A stretch of 40,101 nt of DNA from Oscillospiraceae bacterium. GTDB taxonomy: Bacteria > Bacillota > Clostridia > Oscillospirales > Acutalibacteraceae. The notes beneath the pieces were generated by a model. It was given only the letters and a program-made list of their open reading frames with translations, had not been told where the DNA came from and ran no database searches. The stretch covers positions 1 to 40,101 of the forward strand of contig JAISBW010000002.1 of assembly GCA_031265995.1 (NCBI GenBank). The letters run 5' to 3'. The translations under genes and the position numbers were made by a program. This document shows, piece after piece, positions 33,390-40,101 of this stretch. Each line of letters opens with the position of its first letter. Within the stretch, counting starts at the first letter, position 1.

Positions 33390-33418
33390 ATGTTAACATT
33401 CTATTTATAAAATGTCAA
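33390..33418 (-). promoter_or_regulatory. Promoter of the accessory operon
   Basis: On the minus strand TTGACA (33413-33418) and TAACAT (33390-33395) are 17 bp apart, 78 bp before ATG 33312. A GAAACGCTAA sequence like that of the boundary arrays lies just downstream. Confidence 0.6.
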
Positions 33419-33467
33419 GTTTTAATTATTTGATATTCTTATTCGCTTATGTTTTTAATCAACTAAA

Positions 33468-33935
33468 TCAAGCATTTATACTTGAAATCAAATTCGCCAA
33501 ATCAACTGTAACCGACTTATTCATTTTTCTTTCAAATTCAGTTTCACAACCTTCATTTAGAATTGCCATCGGCCAATCCATTCCAGGCGTCTTTAACTTT
33601 TCATATTTATCTTGCTGGGTTTTATCGATATATAGCAAACAACTTAAATCAGGACTTAATAAAAAGCTGAGCCTGCCTTCTTTTATGAGCGACACTTCAA
33701 ATAATTTTTTTGCTTTCACGATATCTGTTGCATAGACTTTACGTAAACTTGCCGAATCTTGTTTCTCGCCCAGTAAAATTTTGTAAAAATCTTTACCGCC
33801 TTCAGGTTTCTCTGATTTTGGCGCAACTATTAAAAATTCGTCTATTTTTTTCTTTTTAAAATATACTTTCGCAATTTCAGCTGCTTTTTTAGTAAATTTT
33901 ATCTGTCCTTTCTTTAACACACACCTCACCACCAA
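33468..33935 (-). CDS. Small basic protein of unknown function
   Basis: This 155-aa Lys-rich protein contains FTKKAAEIAKVYFKKKK, FLIVAPKSEKPEGGKDFYKI, SLRKVYATDIVKAKKLF and PGMDWPMAILNEGCETEFER. It has no signal peptide. I do not recognise it. The start is uncertain: the frame opens at TTG 33935, but a GGTGGTGAGG site lies within the frame and GTG 33920 may be used. A near-consensus promoter (34021-34048) precedes it. It sits at the start of the accessory region, next to the late-regulator gene. Confidence 0.72.
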   Translation of the reverse strand: MVVRCVLKKGQIKFTKKAAEIAKVYFKKKKIDEFLIVAPKSEKPEGGKDFYKILLGEKQDSASLRKVYATDIVKAKKLFEVSLIKEGRLSFLLSPDLSCLLYIDKTQQDKYEKLKTPGMDWPMAILNEGCETEFERKMNKSVTVDLANLISSINA

Positions 33936-34020
33936 TTGAGTTATTAAACAAACTATTCATCAATGTTTTGATCTGTATTTCGAACTCCATTTGTTTCAAC
34001 ATTAAACTTGATCTTTCTTA

Positions 34021-34048
34021 ATTATAACACAAATATAATTTTTGTCAA
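34021..34048 (-). promoter_or_regulatory. Near-consensus promoter of the small basic protein gene
   Basis: On the minus strand TTGACA (34043-34048) and TATAAT (34021-34026) are 16 bp apart, about 86 bp before the gene. Both hexamers are perfect. Confidence 0.8.
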
Positions 34049-34175
34049 TAGTCTAATCCAAGACTTAAAATTTGGTTTCATAAATTCAAATCATACTTAA
34101 GACACATAAAAATCAAATCACACATAACTCACTTCCTTCCCGACTTCTCTCATACTCACAAAAAATAGTTTAAAA

Positions 34176-34583
34176 TCAAGCATCCAACCCAATTTGCGCC
34201 AAAATTTTGTAAACATTGCTTTCTGAAAAATTCAGCTTCCAAGCAATTTTTCTAACACTGAGCCCATCAATGCAACGCATTACAAAAATTTTATATCTTA
34301 AGCCTTTTACTTCTCTTAAAATTTTCTCCATCTTTGCCAATTTAATTTCTAAAAACTTGAGTTGATTTTTCTTTTTACTTATTTTTTCATCAATTTTTGA
34401 AGCTCTGTAAACATATTCAATAATTTTTTTATCAAATTCCGGACTTGACTGGACTTTAATTTTATCAAACAACAAAGAACTTGGATCAATAAGTGATTTT
34501 AATTCCTCTTTTTGGATCCTAAGAATTTCCAGACGGGTTTTTATTAAATTTATTTCGCATTTGGTTTCTAAATAGTTAATCAT
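34176..34583 (-). CDS. Phage late transcription regulator (RinA/ArpU/DUF1492-like)
   Basis: This 135-aa protein is mostly coiled coil (about 5-95, with KSLIDPSSLLFDKIKVQSS and KIDEKISKKKNQLKFLEIKL) and ends with a sigma region-4-like helix-turn-helix (YKIFVMRCIDGLSVRKIAWK, LNFSESNVYKIL). This is the architecture of the RinA/ArpU/DUF1492 group of late regulators, which activate packaging and structural promoters. Its position, between replication and packaging, is the usual one. The two promoters with tandem AGTGTAAA boxes are its obvious candidate targets. It starts at ATG 34583 after AGGAG. Confidence 0.8.
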   Translation of the reverse strand: MINYLETKCEINLIKTRLEILRIQKEELKSLIDPSSLLFDKIKVQSSPEFDKKIIEYVYRASKIDEKISKKKNQLKFLEIKLAKMEKILREVKGLRYKIFVMRCIDGLSVRKIAWKLNFSESNVYKILAQIGLDA

Positions 34584-34711
34584 AAATTATTTTTCTCCTA
34601 TATTAATAAATTCTTTTCGGATTATTTTTTTTGGATTATTAATCCGATTGCTTTTTTGAATTTTTGCTTTCAATGCCTTTGCAAACAGCAATTTACAAAC
34701 AGCAAACAGAA

Positions 34712-34732
34712 AGAGAGCCATTGAGGCTCTCT
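34712..34732. terminator. Terminator downstream of the replication operon
   Basis: AGAGAGCC/GGCTCTCT (34712-34719 and 34725-34732) forms a perfect 8-bp stem with a 5-nt loop, followed by T-rich sequence on both strands. It lies about 150 bp after the DnaC-like gene stop and 130 bp before the late-regulator start. Confidence 0.75.
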
Positions 34733-34737
34733 CTTGT

Positions 34738-34886
34738 TTAAAATTTTAAACAATATTTTTTTAACTTTTAAAAACTCTAAAACAATAATATTTTATTTTT
34801 TCAAATTCTAAGACAATATTTTACTATTTAAAATTCTAAAACAATATTTTACTATTTAAAATTCTAAGACAACATTTTACTCTTTA
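34738..34886. repeat. Five degenerate 28-bp A+T-rich tandem repeats
   Basis: Three clear copies of AAAATTCTAA(A/G)ACAA(T/C)ATTTTACT followed by (A/C)TTT (from 34802 on) and two more degenerate ones fill the gap between the DnaC-like gene and the terminator. The array abuts the DnaC-like gene stop. Their position next to replication genes suggests an origin or unwinding element, but they could simply be a minisatellite. Confidence 0.65.
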
Positions 34887-35741
34887 AAACGGCAATTCTC
34901 TCCGAAACTTCCCTCTCGCTGATTCCCCGCCAATGTGAAGGCAAGCGCCTTCTGTCATTTCATAAATACGGTCCACTGTCTTTTCAGAAATTCCTCTAGA
35001 TTCAACAAGATTTTTAAGGCTGTAGTTACTTGTAAAAATCGTAGGCCTATTTGCGTTGTATCTTGAATTTACTAGGTTGTATAGAAGACCTTGAATCCAG
35101 GTATCTTCTGTATTTTTAGTAAAAATCTCAGTTCCCAAGTCATCAAAAATTAGAAATTCAATCTGTGAAAATTGATTGATCAAATTTTGCTCAGTTTTAA
35201 TTGAATGCTTGTTAAACGTAGATTTTACGGATTTTGAAATTTCAAAAAGGCTTGTAAACAGTGCAGGAATCAGATTCTTCATTAGTTCATTGGCAATACA
35301 AGCCGTGATATGTGTCTTGCCGGTTCCGCTGTTACCGTAAAGATAGATTCCTTGGCCGTTTTTAAGTACGTTTTCCCAGACTTTGCAGTATTTCTTGCAT
35401 CGGTTAAAAGCTTTGTTAAATTCTAAATTTTGGCTTTCAAGAGTACTGGAAAAGGTAGCGTTCTCGTATCTTTTGCCAAGAAGTGAAAGAGATTTTAATT
35501 CTTCAATTCTTTGCATTTTTTCGGCGTTTAACTTAGCTTGCTCCTCGGCTTCTCGCTTTTCACGTTCACATTTGCATGATCTGCTCACAATTTTTTCTCC
35601 GCCAAAAGACTTGAAGTCTATGAGCATTTGGGTTTCTTCGCCGCAAATTTCACATATTTCTAATTTTTTATTGCTATTCCGGGTATTTATTAATGCATTT
35701 TCTGATAATTTTTGGTCCAGAATTTTGCTGATGAGTTGCAT
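34884..35741 (-). CDS. DnaC-like helicase loader (AAA+ ATPase)
   Basis: This 285-aa protein loads the host replicative helicase at the phage origin. It has an N-terminal zinc finger (CEICG...SCKCE, Cys30, Cys33, Cys56, Cys58), a basic coiled coil, Walker A GNSGTGKT (136-143), Walker B LIFDDLG (197-203), and the sensor region PTIFTSNYSL. The pattern matches phage DnaC/DnaI-type proteins. It starts at ATG 35741 with AGGAGGCC seven bases upstream; the start lies inside the preceding gene, a 68-bp overlap that implies coupled translation. Confidence 0.92.
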   Translation of the reverse strand: MQLISKILDQKLSENALINTRNSNKKLEICEICGEETQMLIDFKSFGGEKIVSRSCKCEREKREAEEQAKLNAEKMQRIEELKSLSLLGKRYENATFSSTLESQNLEFNKAFNRCKKYCKVWENVLKNGQGIYLYGNSGTGKTHITACIANELMKNLIPALFTSLFEISKSVKSTFNKHSIKTEQNLINQFSQIEFLIFDDLGTEIFTKNTEDTWIQGLLYNLVNSRYNANRPTIFTSNYSLKNLVESRGISEKTVDRIYEMTEGACLHIGGESARGKFRRELPF

Positions 35742-36423
35742 AAGTTTGGCCTCCTTGTTCGATTTCGTCTCTCCAGCGTCTTCCGTTTAGAAACGTTGCC
35801 GGATGCGGTATATACTGCGCATTAGCCCATTGACCAGAATTTTTATAACGCTCAATTCCCGCAAGAATCTCATCCAAAACCGCACGGCTCATCGTAATCT
35901 TTCCGAATGCTCTTACTGCACTTGGCTGGTTTTGTTTGCGAGGATATGCGTTCCAAAACTCGATAAACATTGGGTCAGTAAGTTTGCGTGCTCCCTGTTT
36001 AGGGGAAGAAAGTACGTTAGTACTTTCAGGGGTAGTGTTTAGTTTAGTTTTGTTTAGTTTATTTATGTGTCCAGTTTGGGGTTCAGCTTTGGTGCAAAAG
36101 TAAGTCAACTGTGAGTCAAAATTAAGATCAAAATTTGAACTTAAAATTGAACCTAATTTGTAACTATTCGGTCTGTTCTTCTTACCTTTTTCAAATTCAA
36201 TCAATCCTGATCCAATTAATTTGTCTCGATAATTTAAAAAGGTATTTTTATTGGTAATTTGCACTTCCGACATCAATCTTTGGTTATCTACTTGAACCCA
36301 TTCAACCCAGCCACATTTATTGAAAATATGTACTATTTTCAAAAACAAAAGTTGTGACAATGCAGGTAAATAGTTTATTTCACACCATTGATAAAATCCT
36401 TCGTGCAATTTCAAATAATTCAA
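35674..36423 (-). CDS. Replisome organiser / DnaD-like initiation protein
   Basis: This 249-aa protein has an N-terminal winged helix (LFLKIVHIFNKCGWVEWVQV; NKNTFLNYRDKLIGSGLIEF) and a C-terminal segment typical of phage replication organisers: FIEFWNAYPRKQNQPSAVRA, FGKI and GQWANAQYIPHPATFLNGRR. It would bind the phage origin and recruit the DnaC-like loader encoded next to it. The middle (about 90-145) is low-complexity (KLNKTKLNTTPESTNV). It starts at TTG 36423, with GGAGG six bases upstream. Confidence 0.85.
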   Translation of the reverse strand: MNYLKLHEGFYQWCEINYLPALSQLLFLKIVHIFNKCGWVEWVQVDNQRLMSEVQITNKNTFLNYRDKLIGSGLIEFEKGKKNRPNSYKLGSILSSNFDLNFDSQLTYFCTKAEPQTGHINKLNKTKLNTTPESTNVLSSPKQGARKLTDPMFIEFWNAYPRKQNQPSAVRAFGKITMSRAVLDEILAGIERYKNSGQWANAQYIPHPATFLNGRRWRDEIEQGGQTYATHQQNSGPKIIRKCINKYPE

Positions 36424-36438
36424 AATTTTCCTCCTGTA

Positions 36439-36636
36439 TTAATAATTAATTACATCGCCGTTTCTGTCGACTTTACCCATTAAGTTCAACATTTCGGTTT
36501 TGGCTTCCGCTTTTGTTTCAAAAAATAATTTCTTTCCACTGGTTAGAGTAAATTCCAAAATATTGTTAGAATGGATTTCAATTGAAAAAATGTTGTCCAG
36601 GTTTACGTAATGGTCTTTATTAAATTCGTGAAACAT
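36439..36636 (-). CDS. Small early protein of unknown function
   Basis: This 65-aa protein (MFHEFNKDHYVNLDNIFSIE...TSGKKLFFETKAEAKTEM) appears to be a small beta-rich domain followed by a helix. It has a good AAGGAG site and sits between the SSB and replisome organiser genes, 15 bp before the latter. I do not recognise the family. Confidence 0.7.
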   Translation of the reverse strand: MFHEFNKDHYVNLDNIFSIEIHSNNILEFTLTSGKKLFFETKAEAKTEMLNLMGKVDRNGDVINY

Positions 36637-36735
36637 AGAATTTTCTCCTTAAATTTAGTTTTTTGTTCTTTTAAAACAGCGATATTCATTTAGCTTGTGC
36701 CCCCTACTAATAGCGACTTTTTCTTGTTTTTGCTG

Positions 36736-37185
36736 TTAAAACGGCAACTCTTCATCGCCATAAAATTTCTCTTGAACGGCTTCGGTTTTAGACTTGTTCT
36801 TTGCTGCGAGACAATTGTTTACCTCCTTTTCGATTAAGTTAGTCTCATAGTTTTCTCCAGGCTTATCTTTTTTCGAACACGCAAAATTAACGCCTCGTGC
36901 CCAGACTTCGAAAGTTTTCCTTTTTATTCCTTCGTCGTCTGTAAAAGAACCTGTCCTTACACTTCCTTCAATGATGATTGGATCTCCTTTTGAGAAATAT
37001 TTGCAGATAAACTCTGCGTTTTTTTCCCAGGCGACGATTTTAAAGAAGTCTGCTTCCGGATGGTCTTTATCTTTGGTATATCGATTGACCGCGATGTTGA
37101 AGCGAACGAAACTTTTGAAATTTTGCGTTTGTTTAAGTTCAGTGTCTGCCGTGAGACGTCCCATCAGAACAATAAAATTAAGCAT
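36736..37185 (-). CDS. ssb: Single-stranded DNA-binding protein
   Basis: This 149-aa protein has a standard OB fold (MLNFIVLMGRLTADTELKQT; FVRFNIAVNRY; ADFFKIVAWEKNAEFICKYF; DPIIIEGSVRTGSF) and ends with the acidic tip DEELPF that binds partner proteins. It protects single-stranded DNA during phage replication and ERF-driven annealing. It starts at ATG 37185 after GGAGG. Confidence 0.95.
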   Translation of the reverse strand: MLNFIVLMGRLTADTELKQTQNFKSFVRFNIAVNRYTKDKDHPEADFFKIVAWEKNAEFICKYFSKGDPIIIEGSVRTGSFTDDEGIKRKTFEVWARGVNFACSKKDKPGENYETNLIEKEVNNCLAAKNKSKTEAVQEKFYGDEELPF

Positions 37186-37286
37186 TTTTTAGTTTCCTCC
37201 GTTAGATTTATTTAAATTTTCTTTTTGATTTCTTTTGTTTTTAGGATTTTTATTGTTTCTTAGCCAATTCCTGATTTTTGTTTTCT

Positions 37287-38060
37287 TTATTCCTTTGCCA
37301 CTCCTTTTTGTTTCTCCGCTTCTCTTTGTTCTTTCGCCTCTTCTTTCTGTTTCTCATTTTCCACTTGTTCCTTCCTCTCACCTTTTTGTTTCTCGTCTTT
37401 TTTCTGCTTCTCGTCTTCTTGTTTTTTCATCTCTTCCTTTTTAGCTTTAAATTTTTCTATTCTTTCCTTAATTTCTTTAGCTTGTTCTTGATTTAGCTCA
37501 AGCAGATAATTAACTCCGTACTGCTTTAAAAGCTTTAATTCCGTTTTTCTGTCTCCGATTAAAGCTCTCAATTCATCTTTTTCTTCAGGAGAGATTCCGG
37601 GTTTTTTTAATGGAGGTTTATTTTTTGATTCGTTTCTCAATTCGTTTGTTTTAGCGACTTCTGTCTTTCCCGAAACCGAATCAAACAAATCGTTTTCTGT
37701 GATATCAAACATAGCCATGTAAAGGTATCTTCTTAGATATGTCTGGGTCCCGCCGAGAGCCTGGATTGCGTTTGCGCCTCTGAGCTCGAGTTTTTCTATG
37801 GGGCAAGAGATTATCAGCATCGGAACCGAAGTTTCCGGATTTTCGCTTGCTTCCGAATCAATCGCTGACAGAGACGCCGTATTGTCATGAAAGCTGATTA
37901 CTGTGCACACTTTGTACTTTTCACAAAGCCTGATTATGTGAGGCATAAAATCGCCAAGTTCGTAATATTTAAAGCCCGAAAACTTGTTGTTTCCGGACTT
38001 TTTCAAATTGCATTCAAGAAGCTCGGCCTTGATTTTCTGCACTTTTTCATAAATGTTCAT
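37287..38060 (-). CDS. erf: ERF-family single-strand annealing recombinase
   Basis: This 257-aa protein has the ERF domain at about 1-130: MNIYEKVQKIKAELLECNLK, GFKYYELGDFMPHIIRLCEK and GTQTYLRRYLYMAMFDI with the invariant GGTQTYLRRY. ERF anneals homologous single strands during phage recombination and circularisation. The C-terminal 80 residues are a Lys/Glu/Gln tandem-repeat coiled coil (KQKGERKEQVENEKQ). It starts at ATG 38060 after GGAGG. Confidence 0.92.
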   Translation of the reverse strand: MNIYEKVQKIKAELLECNLKKSGNNKFSGFKYYELGDFMPHIIRLCEKYKVCTVISFHDNTASLSAIDSEASENPETSVPMLIISCPIEKLELRGANAIQALGGTQTYLRRYLYMAMFDITENDLFDSVSGKTEVAKTNELRNESKNKPPLKKPGISPEEKDELRALIGDRKTELKLLKQYGVNYLLELNQEQAKEIKERIEKFKAKKEEMKKQEDEKQKKDEKQKGERKEQVENEKQKEEAKEQREAEKQKGVAKE

Positions 38061-38180
38061 AATTTATTAACCTCCGAAATAATTTTGCAAACAAAATAAT
38101 TTGCAAAAGATTTATCATTTGTTTTCGATTCTTTTTTTGAATTATTTAATCTCAACTAATCTCAACTCTTTTTATTTGAA

Positions 38181-38681
38181 TCATTTAATCTCAATTCTCT
38201 TTGTTTGGATAAGTTGCGCATGCAGTGTTTCACCTCCTTTTTGGAGAAATTCTTTAATTTTTAATTTATCAGGCTCAGGTTCTTTAAATTTCAAGAATTC
38301 TTTGCCGCTTTCTTTTGCCCAATTTAAAAAATCCTTCGTCAGTATTACTGATTCGGGATTTTTTCGGATTGTTATTCTGTTTCTTGCCGTTTCGATTTTT
38401 GATTTGCCTATAAACTCCATTTGTGATTTTAAATATTCCGTTAATCTTTCGGCACATTTTAATTTCGATGTTCCCCTTTCGATTAAGGAAGCGATCTCCT
38501 TTTTAATTGCTTCAGCCTCGGCATTTAAATTTTTAATAAAACAAGCTATTGAATCTGCTTTTTCACTAAACTCGCCTTCTAAAGACTGAAATTTGTAGTT
38601 TACCTTTTCATCCGGAACTTCATCATTTTTAAATATTTGCAAAAAGTTAAAGTATCGTTCGCTGATTTCATAAAGAGGCAT
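38181..38681 (-). CDS. Siphovirus Gp157-like protein
   Basis: This 166-aa protein has the Gp157 pattern: MPLYEISERYFNFLQIF, a coiled coil (DSIACFIKNLNAEAEAIKKE), and the conserved YLKSQMEFIGKSKIETARNR followed by ITIRKNP. The family came from Streptococcus phage resistance studies and lies in early recombination modules. Here it is encoded between RusA (14-bp overlap) and ERF. ATG 38681 uses a GGAGG located inside the RusA gene. Confidence 0.9.
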   Translation of the reverse strand: MPLYEISERYFNFLQIFKNDEVPDEKVNYKFQSLEGEFSEKADSIACFIKNLNAEAEAIKKEIASLIERGTSKLKCAERLTEYLKSQMEFIGKSKIETARNRITIRKNPESVILTKDFLNWAKESGKEFLKFKEPEPDKLKIKEFLQKGGETLHAQLIQTKRIEIK

Positions 38682-39108
38682 TTTTTAAGACCTCCATATC
38701 TTCAATTTCAACTTCGACTCTTGGGTCTGTTGAGTAGAATTTCTCAATATTTAGCTTGCAAACTTGTACATCGTCGTAGTAACAAACGCCGTTTAAAGCA
38801 TCGAAGATTACTTTGACGACATTATCTAAATCCGGTTTCTTTGTCGGCAAGATTAATCTCGCGTTCATTTTTCTGACCCAATCCTTCGGCGTATGTTTCG
38901 GTATCCGATAGTATGCCGTGATTTTTACTTCAAGCGGAATTTTCTCTTTAAAACTTACTCCAACTTTTTCTCTGAATTCTTTTCTTATCGTTTTTTCATA
39001 GTTTGAAGTCTTTGCAGGAGTATAAGTAAAGACTTTGAAACCTTTTACACTAAATCTTGGCCTTTCTTTGCCAAATGGTTCGCCGAGAATCGTAAATTTA
39101 ATTTTCAT
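38668..39108 (-). CDS. rusA: RusA-type Holliday junction resolvase
   Basis: This 146-aa protein resolves four-way junctions made in phage recombination. It carries the GEPFGKERPRF motif near the N-terminus and the active-site block KKPDLDNVVKVIFDALNG, then CYYDDVQV; Asp93, Asp95, Asp103 and the YDD Asp are the expected metal ligands. It starts at ATG 39108 with GGAGG eight bases upstream, directly after the small membrane-protein gene. Confidence 0.93.
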   Translation of the reverse strand: MKIKFTILGEPFGKERPRFSVKGFKVFTYTPAKTSNYEKTIRKEFREKVGVSFKEKIPLEVKITAYYRIPKHTPKDWVRKMNARLILPTKKPDLDNVVKVIFDALNGVCYYDDVQVCKLNIEKFYSTDPRVEVEIEDMEVLKNASL

Positions 39109-39408
39109 TTAAAATTCCTCCATGTCTTTTAAAGATTTTTTGATTTGCTGAATTGCTTTTATGCAGTTTTCTAATTTTTCTCTTTCTTCTTTTTCTTCTC
39201 TTTTTTCTCTGTTTTCACCAATTAAGCTTTGGTTGAATTTTCTTTCATTGCATCTGTTTTCGCTGTTTAGATTTGTTTTACATCTTGCAATAGTTTTCAA
39301 ACATTTTCTCAGCTCTCTTTTCATGAAATAGATTTGGATGCTTTGATAAAATGAAGTGAATAAAAGTAGGCCTGTCATTATTAAAAAGACGCAAATTAAA
39401 TAGGGCAT
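39109..39408 (-). CDS. Small membrane protein, first gene of the early operon
   Basis: This 99-aa protein has one N-terminal hydrophobic segment (PYLICVFLIMTGLLLFTSFY) and a charged coiled-coil tail with Glu/Arg/Lys repeats (GENREKREEKEEREKLENCI). ATG 39408 has AGGAGG about 8 bases upstream. I do not recognise it; it could be a membrane-anchored adaptor. A terminator-like hairpin lies 28-58 bp upstream, in its expected leader. Confidence 0.7.
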   Translation of the reverse strand: MPYLICVFLIMTGLLLFTSFYQSIQIYFMKRELRKCLKTIARCKTNLNSENRCNERKFNQSLIGENREKREEKEEREKLENCIKAIQQIKKSLKDMEEF

Positions 39409-39435
39409 AAGTTTCCTCCTGTTTTTTAATTCAAC

Positions 39436-39466
39436 ATAAAAAGACGCTCCCTTTAAGGAACGTCTT
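39436..39466 (-). terminator. Terminator-like hairpin upstream of the early operon
   Basis: AAGACG/CGTCTT (39441-39446 and 39461-39466) plus inner TCC/GGA pairs form a stem that is followed on the minus strand by five T. It lies in the probable leader of the early operon. Confidence 0.65.
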
Positions 39467-39615
39467 ATAAACTTTAGACTTAAAACTTTAAAAATATCTT
39501 AAAATTATAAAAATGTGTTAATTTTTTTAAAATACTTTAAAGTTAGAAAATATCTAGCTTTTGATTAATTTTTGGTTTGGTGCAATTTTTGTGCAACTTT
39601 TGCGGTGCACTTTAG

Positions 39616-39676
39616 TGTTTCAAATCGTTTCATATCGTTTCAATTTTTTTGCAACTCGCGATGCATTTTTGAAACG
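39616..39676. repeat. Right array of TGAAACG boxes (inverted)
   Basis: CGTTTCA-type boxes (reverse complement of TGAAACG) start at 39616, 39626 and 39636, exactly 10 bp apart, followed by GCAACTCGCGATGCAT and one TGAAACG in the opposite direction at 39670. This is the inverted counterpart of the left array (3426-3490), including its GCATCGCGAGTTGC core and its CTAAAGTGCA flank. Confidence 0.7.
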
Positions 39677-39733
39677 ATTCTTATTTGATAAACTTGAGGA
39701 ATCGTGTTATTCTATCATTTCCATCGCGCAGAC

Positions 39734-39861
39734 CCATATATACGTGATGTTTTTGATAGAAGACAAATCCAGCAGTTCTGCTGGATTTACGCTTTTTGTA
39801 CTCCGTTTTTTATGTTGTTTTCGAAGCTTTTTTAACATTTTCTTAAAAACCTTATCGTTTC
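39734..39861. repeat. Right boundary repeat (R2) of the element
   Basis: Aligns with R1 (3272-3398) in direct orientation, including the terminator stem AAATCCAGCA/TGCTGGATTT (39765-39774, 39779-39788). The sequence just before it (tcgcgcagacc) weakly resembles a decayed tRNA-Pro 3' end. It probably marks the right end of the integrated element. Confidence 0.65.
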
Positions 39862-39980
39862 ACAAATCGTTTCATTTACTCGCGATGAATCGTTTAGAAA
39901 AGTTTCAAATCGTTTAATTTAGTCATGCTAAATCGTTTCACTACGGTGTTGAAACGACTGGAAGAATCGTTTCAAAATTC
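39856..39980. repeat. Outer TGAAACG boxes beyond R2
   Basis: CGTTTCA-type boxes occur at 39856, 39868, 39901, 39934 and 39968, with TGAAACG at 39950. A CTCGCGATGAAT sequence like the core of the other arrays lies at 39880. Confidence 0.6.
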
Positions 39981-39983
39981 TAA

Positions 39984-40101
39984 GAACCCGTATTCAGTAA
40001 AATTCACATATTATGTAGTATAATGTTGGCATGAAATATTTAACTGATTTAACAAACAAACAATGGAAGATGATAAAAGACTTTTTTGTTGTCCGTAAAG
40101 G
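39984..40101 (+). mobile_element. Left end of an IS5-like insertion sequence
   Basis: The terminal sequence GAACCCGTATTCA (39984-39996) matches the MITE terminus at 2792 with one difference, and a transposase frame begins 34 bp inside. The element continues beyond the window. Confidence 0.7.
40031..40101 (+). CDS. N-terminus of IS5-family transposase (runs off the window)
   Basis: The first 23 codons are visible from ATG 40031. They read MKYLTDLTNKQWKMIKDFFV, then VRK, the typical LTDxQWxxI opening of IS5-family (ISL2/IS1031-like) DDE transposases. A TATAAT at 40019-40024 lies only 6 bp before the ATG, so transcripts from it would be essentially leaderless, or a longer transcript is used. 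The catalytic domain lies outside the window. Confidence 0.85.
   Translation, partial: MKYLTDLTNKQWKMIKDFFVVRK

Larger units (their letters stand above)
39409..39733. other. Non-coding interval before the early operon
   Basis: It holds a terminator-like hairpin (39436-39466), A+T-rich sequence, a set of direct repeats with a TTGCAC core (39578-39610) and the right TGAAACG array (39616-39676). No repressor or Cro gene, which often lies here, is visible. Confidence 0.6.

Noticed and set aside
40003..40024. TTCACA and TATAAT as a complete promoter of the IS transposase
   Set aside because: Spacing is only 10 bp and the -10 box is 6 bp from the ATG, so it does not work as a normal promoter.

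Overview
The window is a low-GC bacterial chromosome segment carrying an integrated tailed-phage genome of the kind found in Firmicutes, most likely a Clostridia-type host. Three things point there: strong GGAGG ribosome-binding sites with frequent TTG and GTG starts, a Clostridia-style recombinase module (sigma-like protein, HTH/zinc-ribbon protein, small protein, two large serine recombinases), and an HK97-type siphovirus gene set of Firmicutes flavour. The secreted pseudo-ADP-ribosyltransferase-like protein and the internalin-like and cysteine-rich proteins suggest a host-associated lifestyle. The assignment rests on gene content only.

Left flank (1-3274): the start of a probable IS630-type transposase, tsaD (t6A tRNA modification), a secreted coiled-coil protein with a degenerate ADP-ribosyltransferase-like C-terminus, a 160-bp MITE, then tRNA-Trp and tRNA-Pro. 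Directly after tRNA-Pro lies a 127-bp sequence with a terminator. A diverged copy in the same orientation sits at 39734-39861. Helically phased TGAAACG boxes lie beside both copies, so the two mark the probable ends of the element.

Element (about 3275-39861): nearly every gene is on the minus strand. Read in transcription order (right to left) it has an early/replication block (membrane protein, RusA, Gp157, ERF, SSB, small protein, replisome organiser, DnaC-like loader; 39408-34884), a late-regulator gene (34583-34176), an accessory cassette of four unusual genes with their own strong promoters (33935-30837), a packaging block (HNH, ParB-methyltransferase, PnuC-like protein, TerS, TerL), a head block (portal, BRO protein, ClpP-like protease, major capsid protein, connectors), a tail block (major tail protein, head fibre, frameshifted chaperone pair, gp10-like protein, tape measure, Dit, tail peptidase, an Rpn-type nuclease inserted as a moron, DUF859 fibre), and finally the recombinase module with a GC-richer, hairpin-rich non-coding stretch. 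No endolysin, intact holin or CI-type repressor is recognisable, so the prophage may be cryptic or controlled unconventionally.

Several signals go beyond a routine prophage. A 7-bp repeat (13 copies) places the well-initiated start of the sigma-like gene out of frame, as in phase variation. Two late-type promoters share tandem AGTGTAAA boxes at identical spacing, and each is followed by a terminator-like hairpin. Many virion and packaging proteins carry in-frame low-complexity inserts at equivalent loop positions. The accessory cassette includes a papain/NlpC-like C-H protein with an extremely Cys-rich N-terminus. A hairpin-rich region at 7165-7545 looks like a structured RNA. The right edge is the left end of an IS5-like element whose terminal repeat matches the MITE at the left flank.
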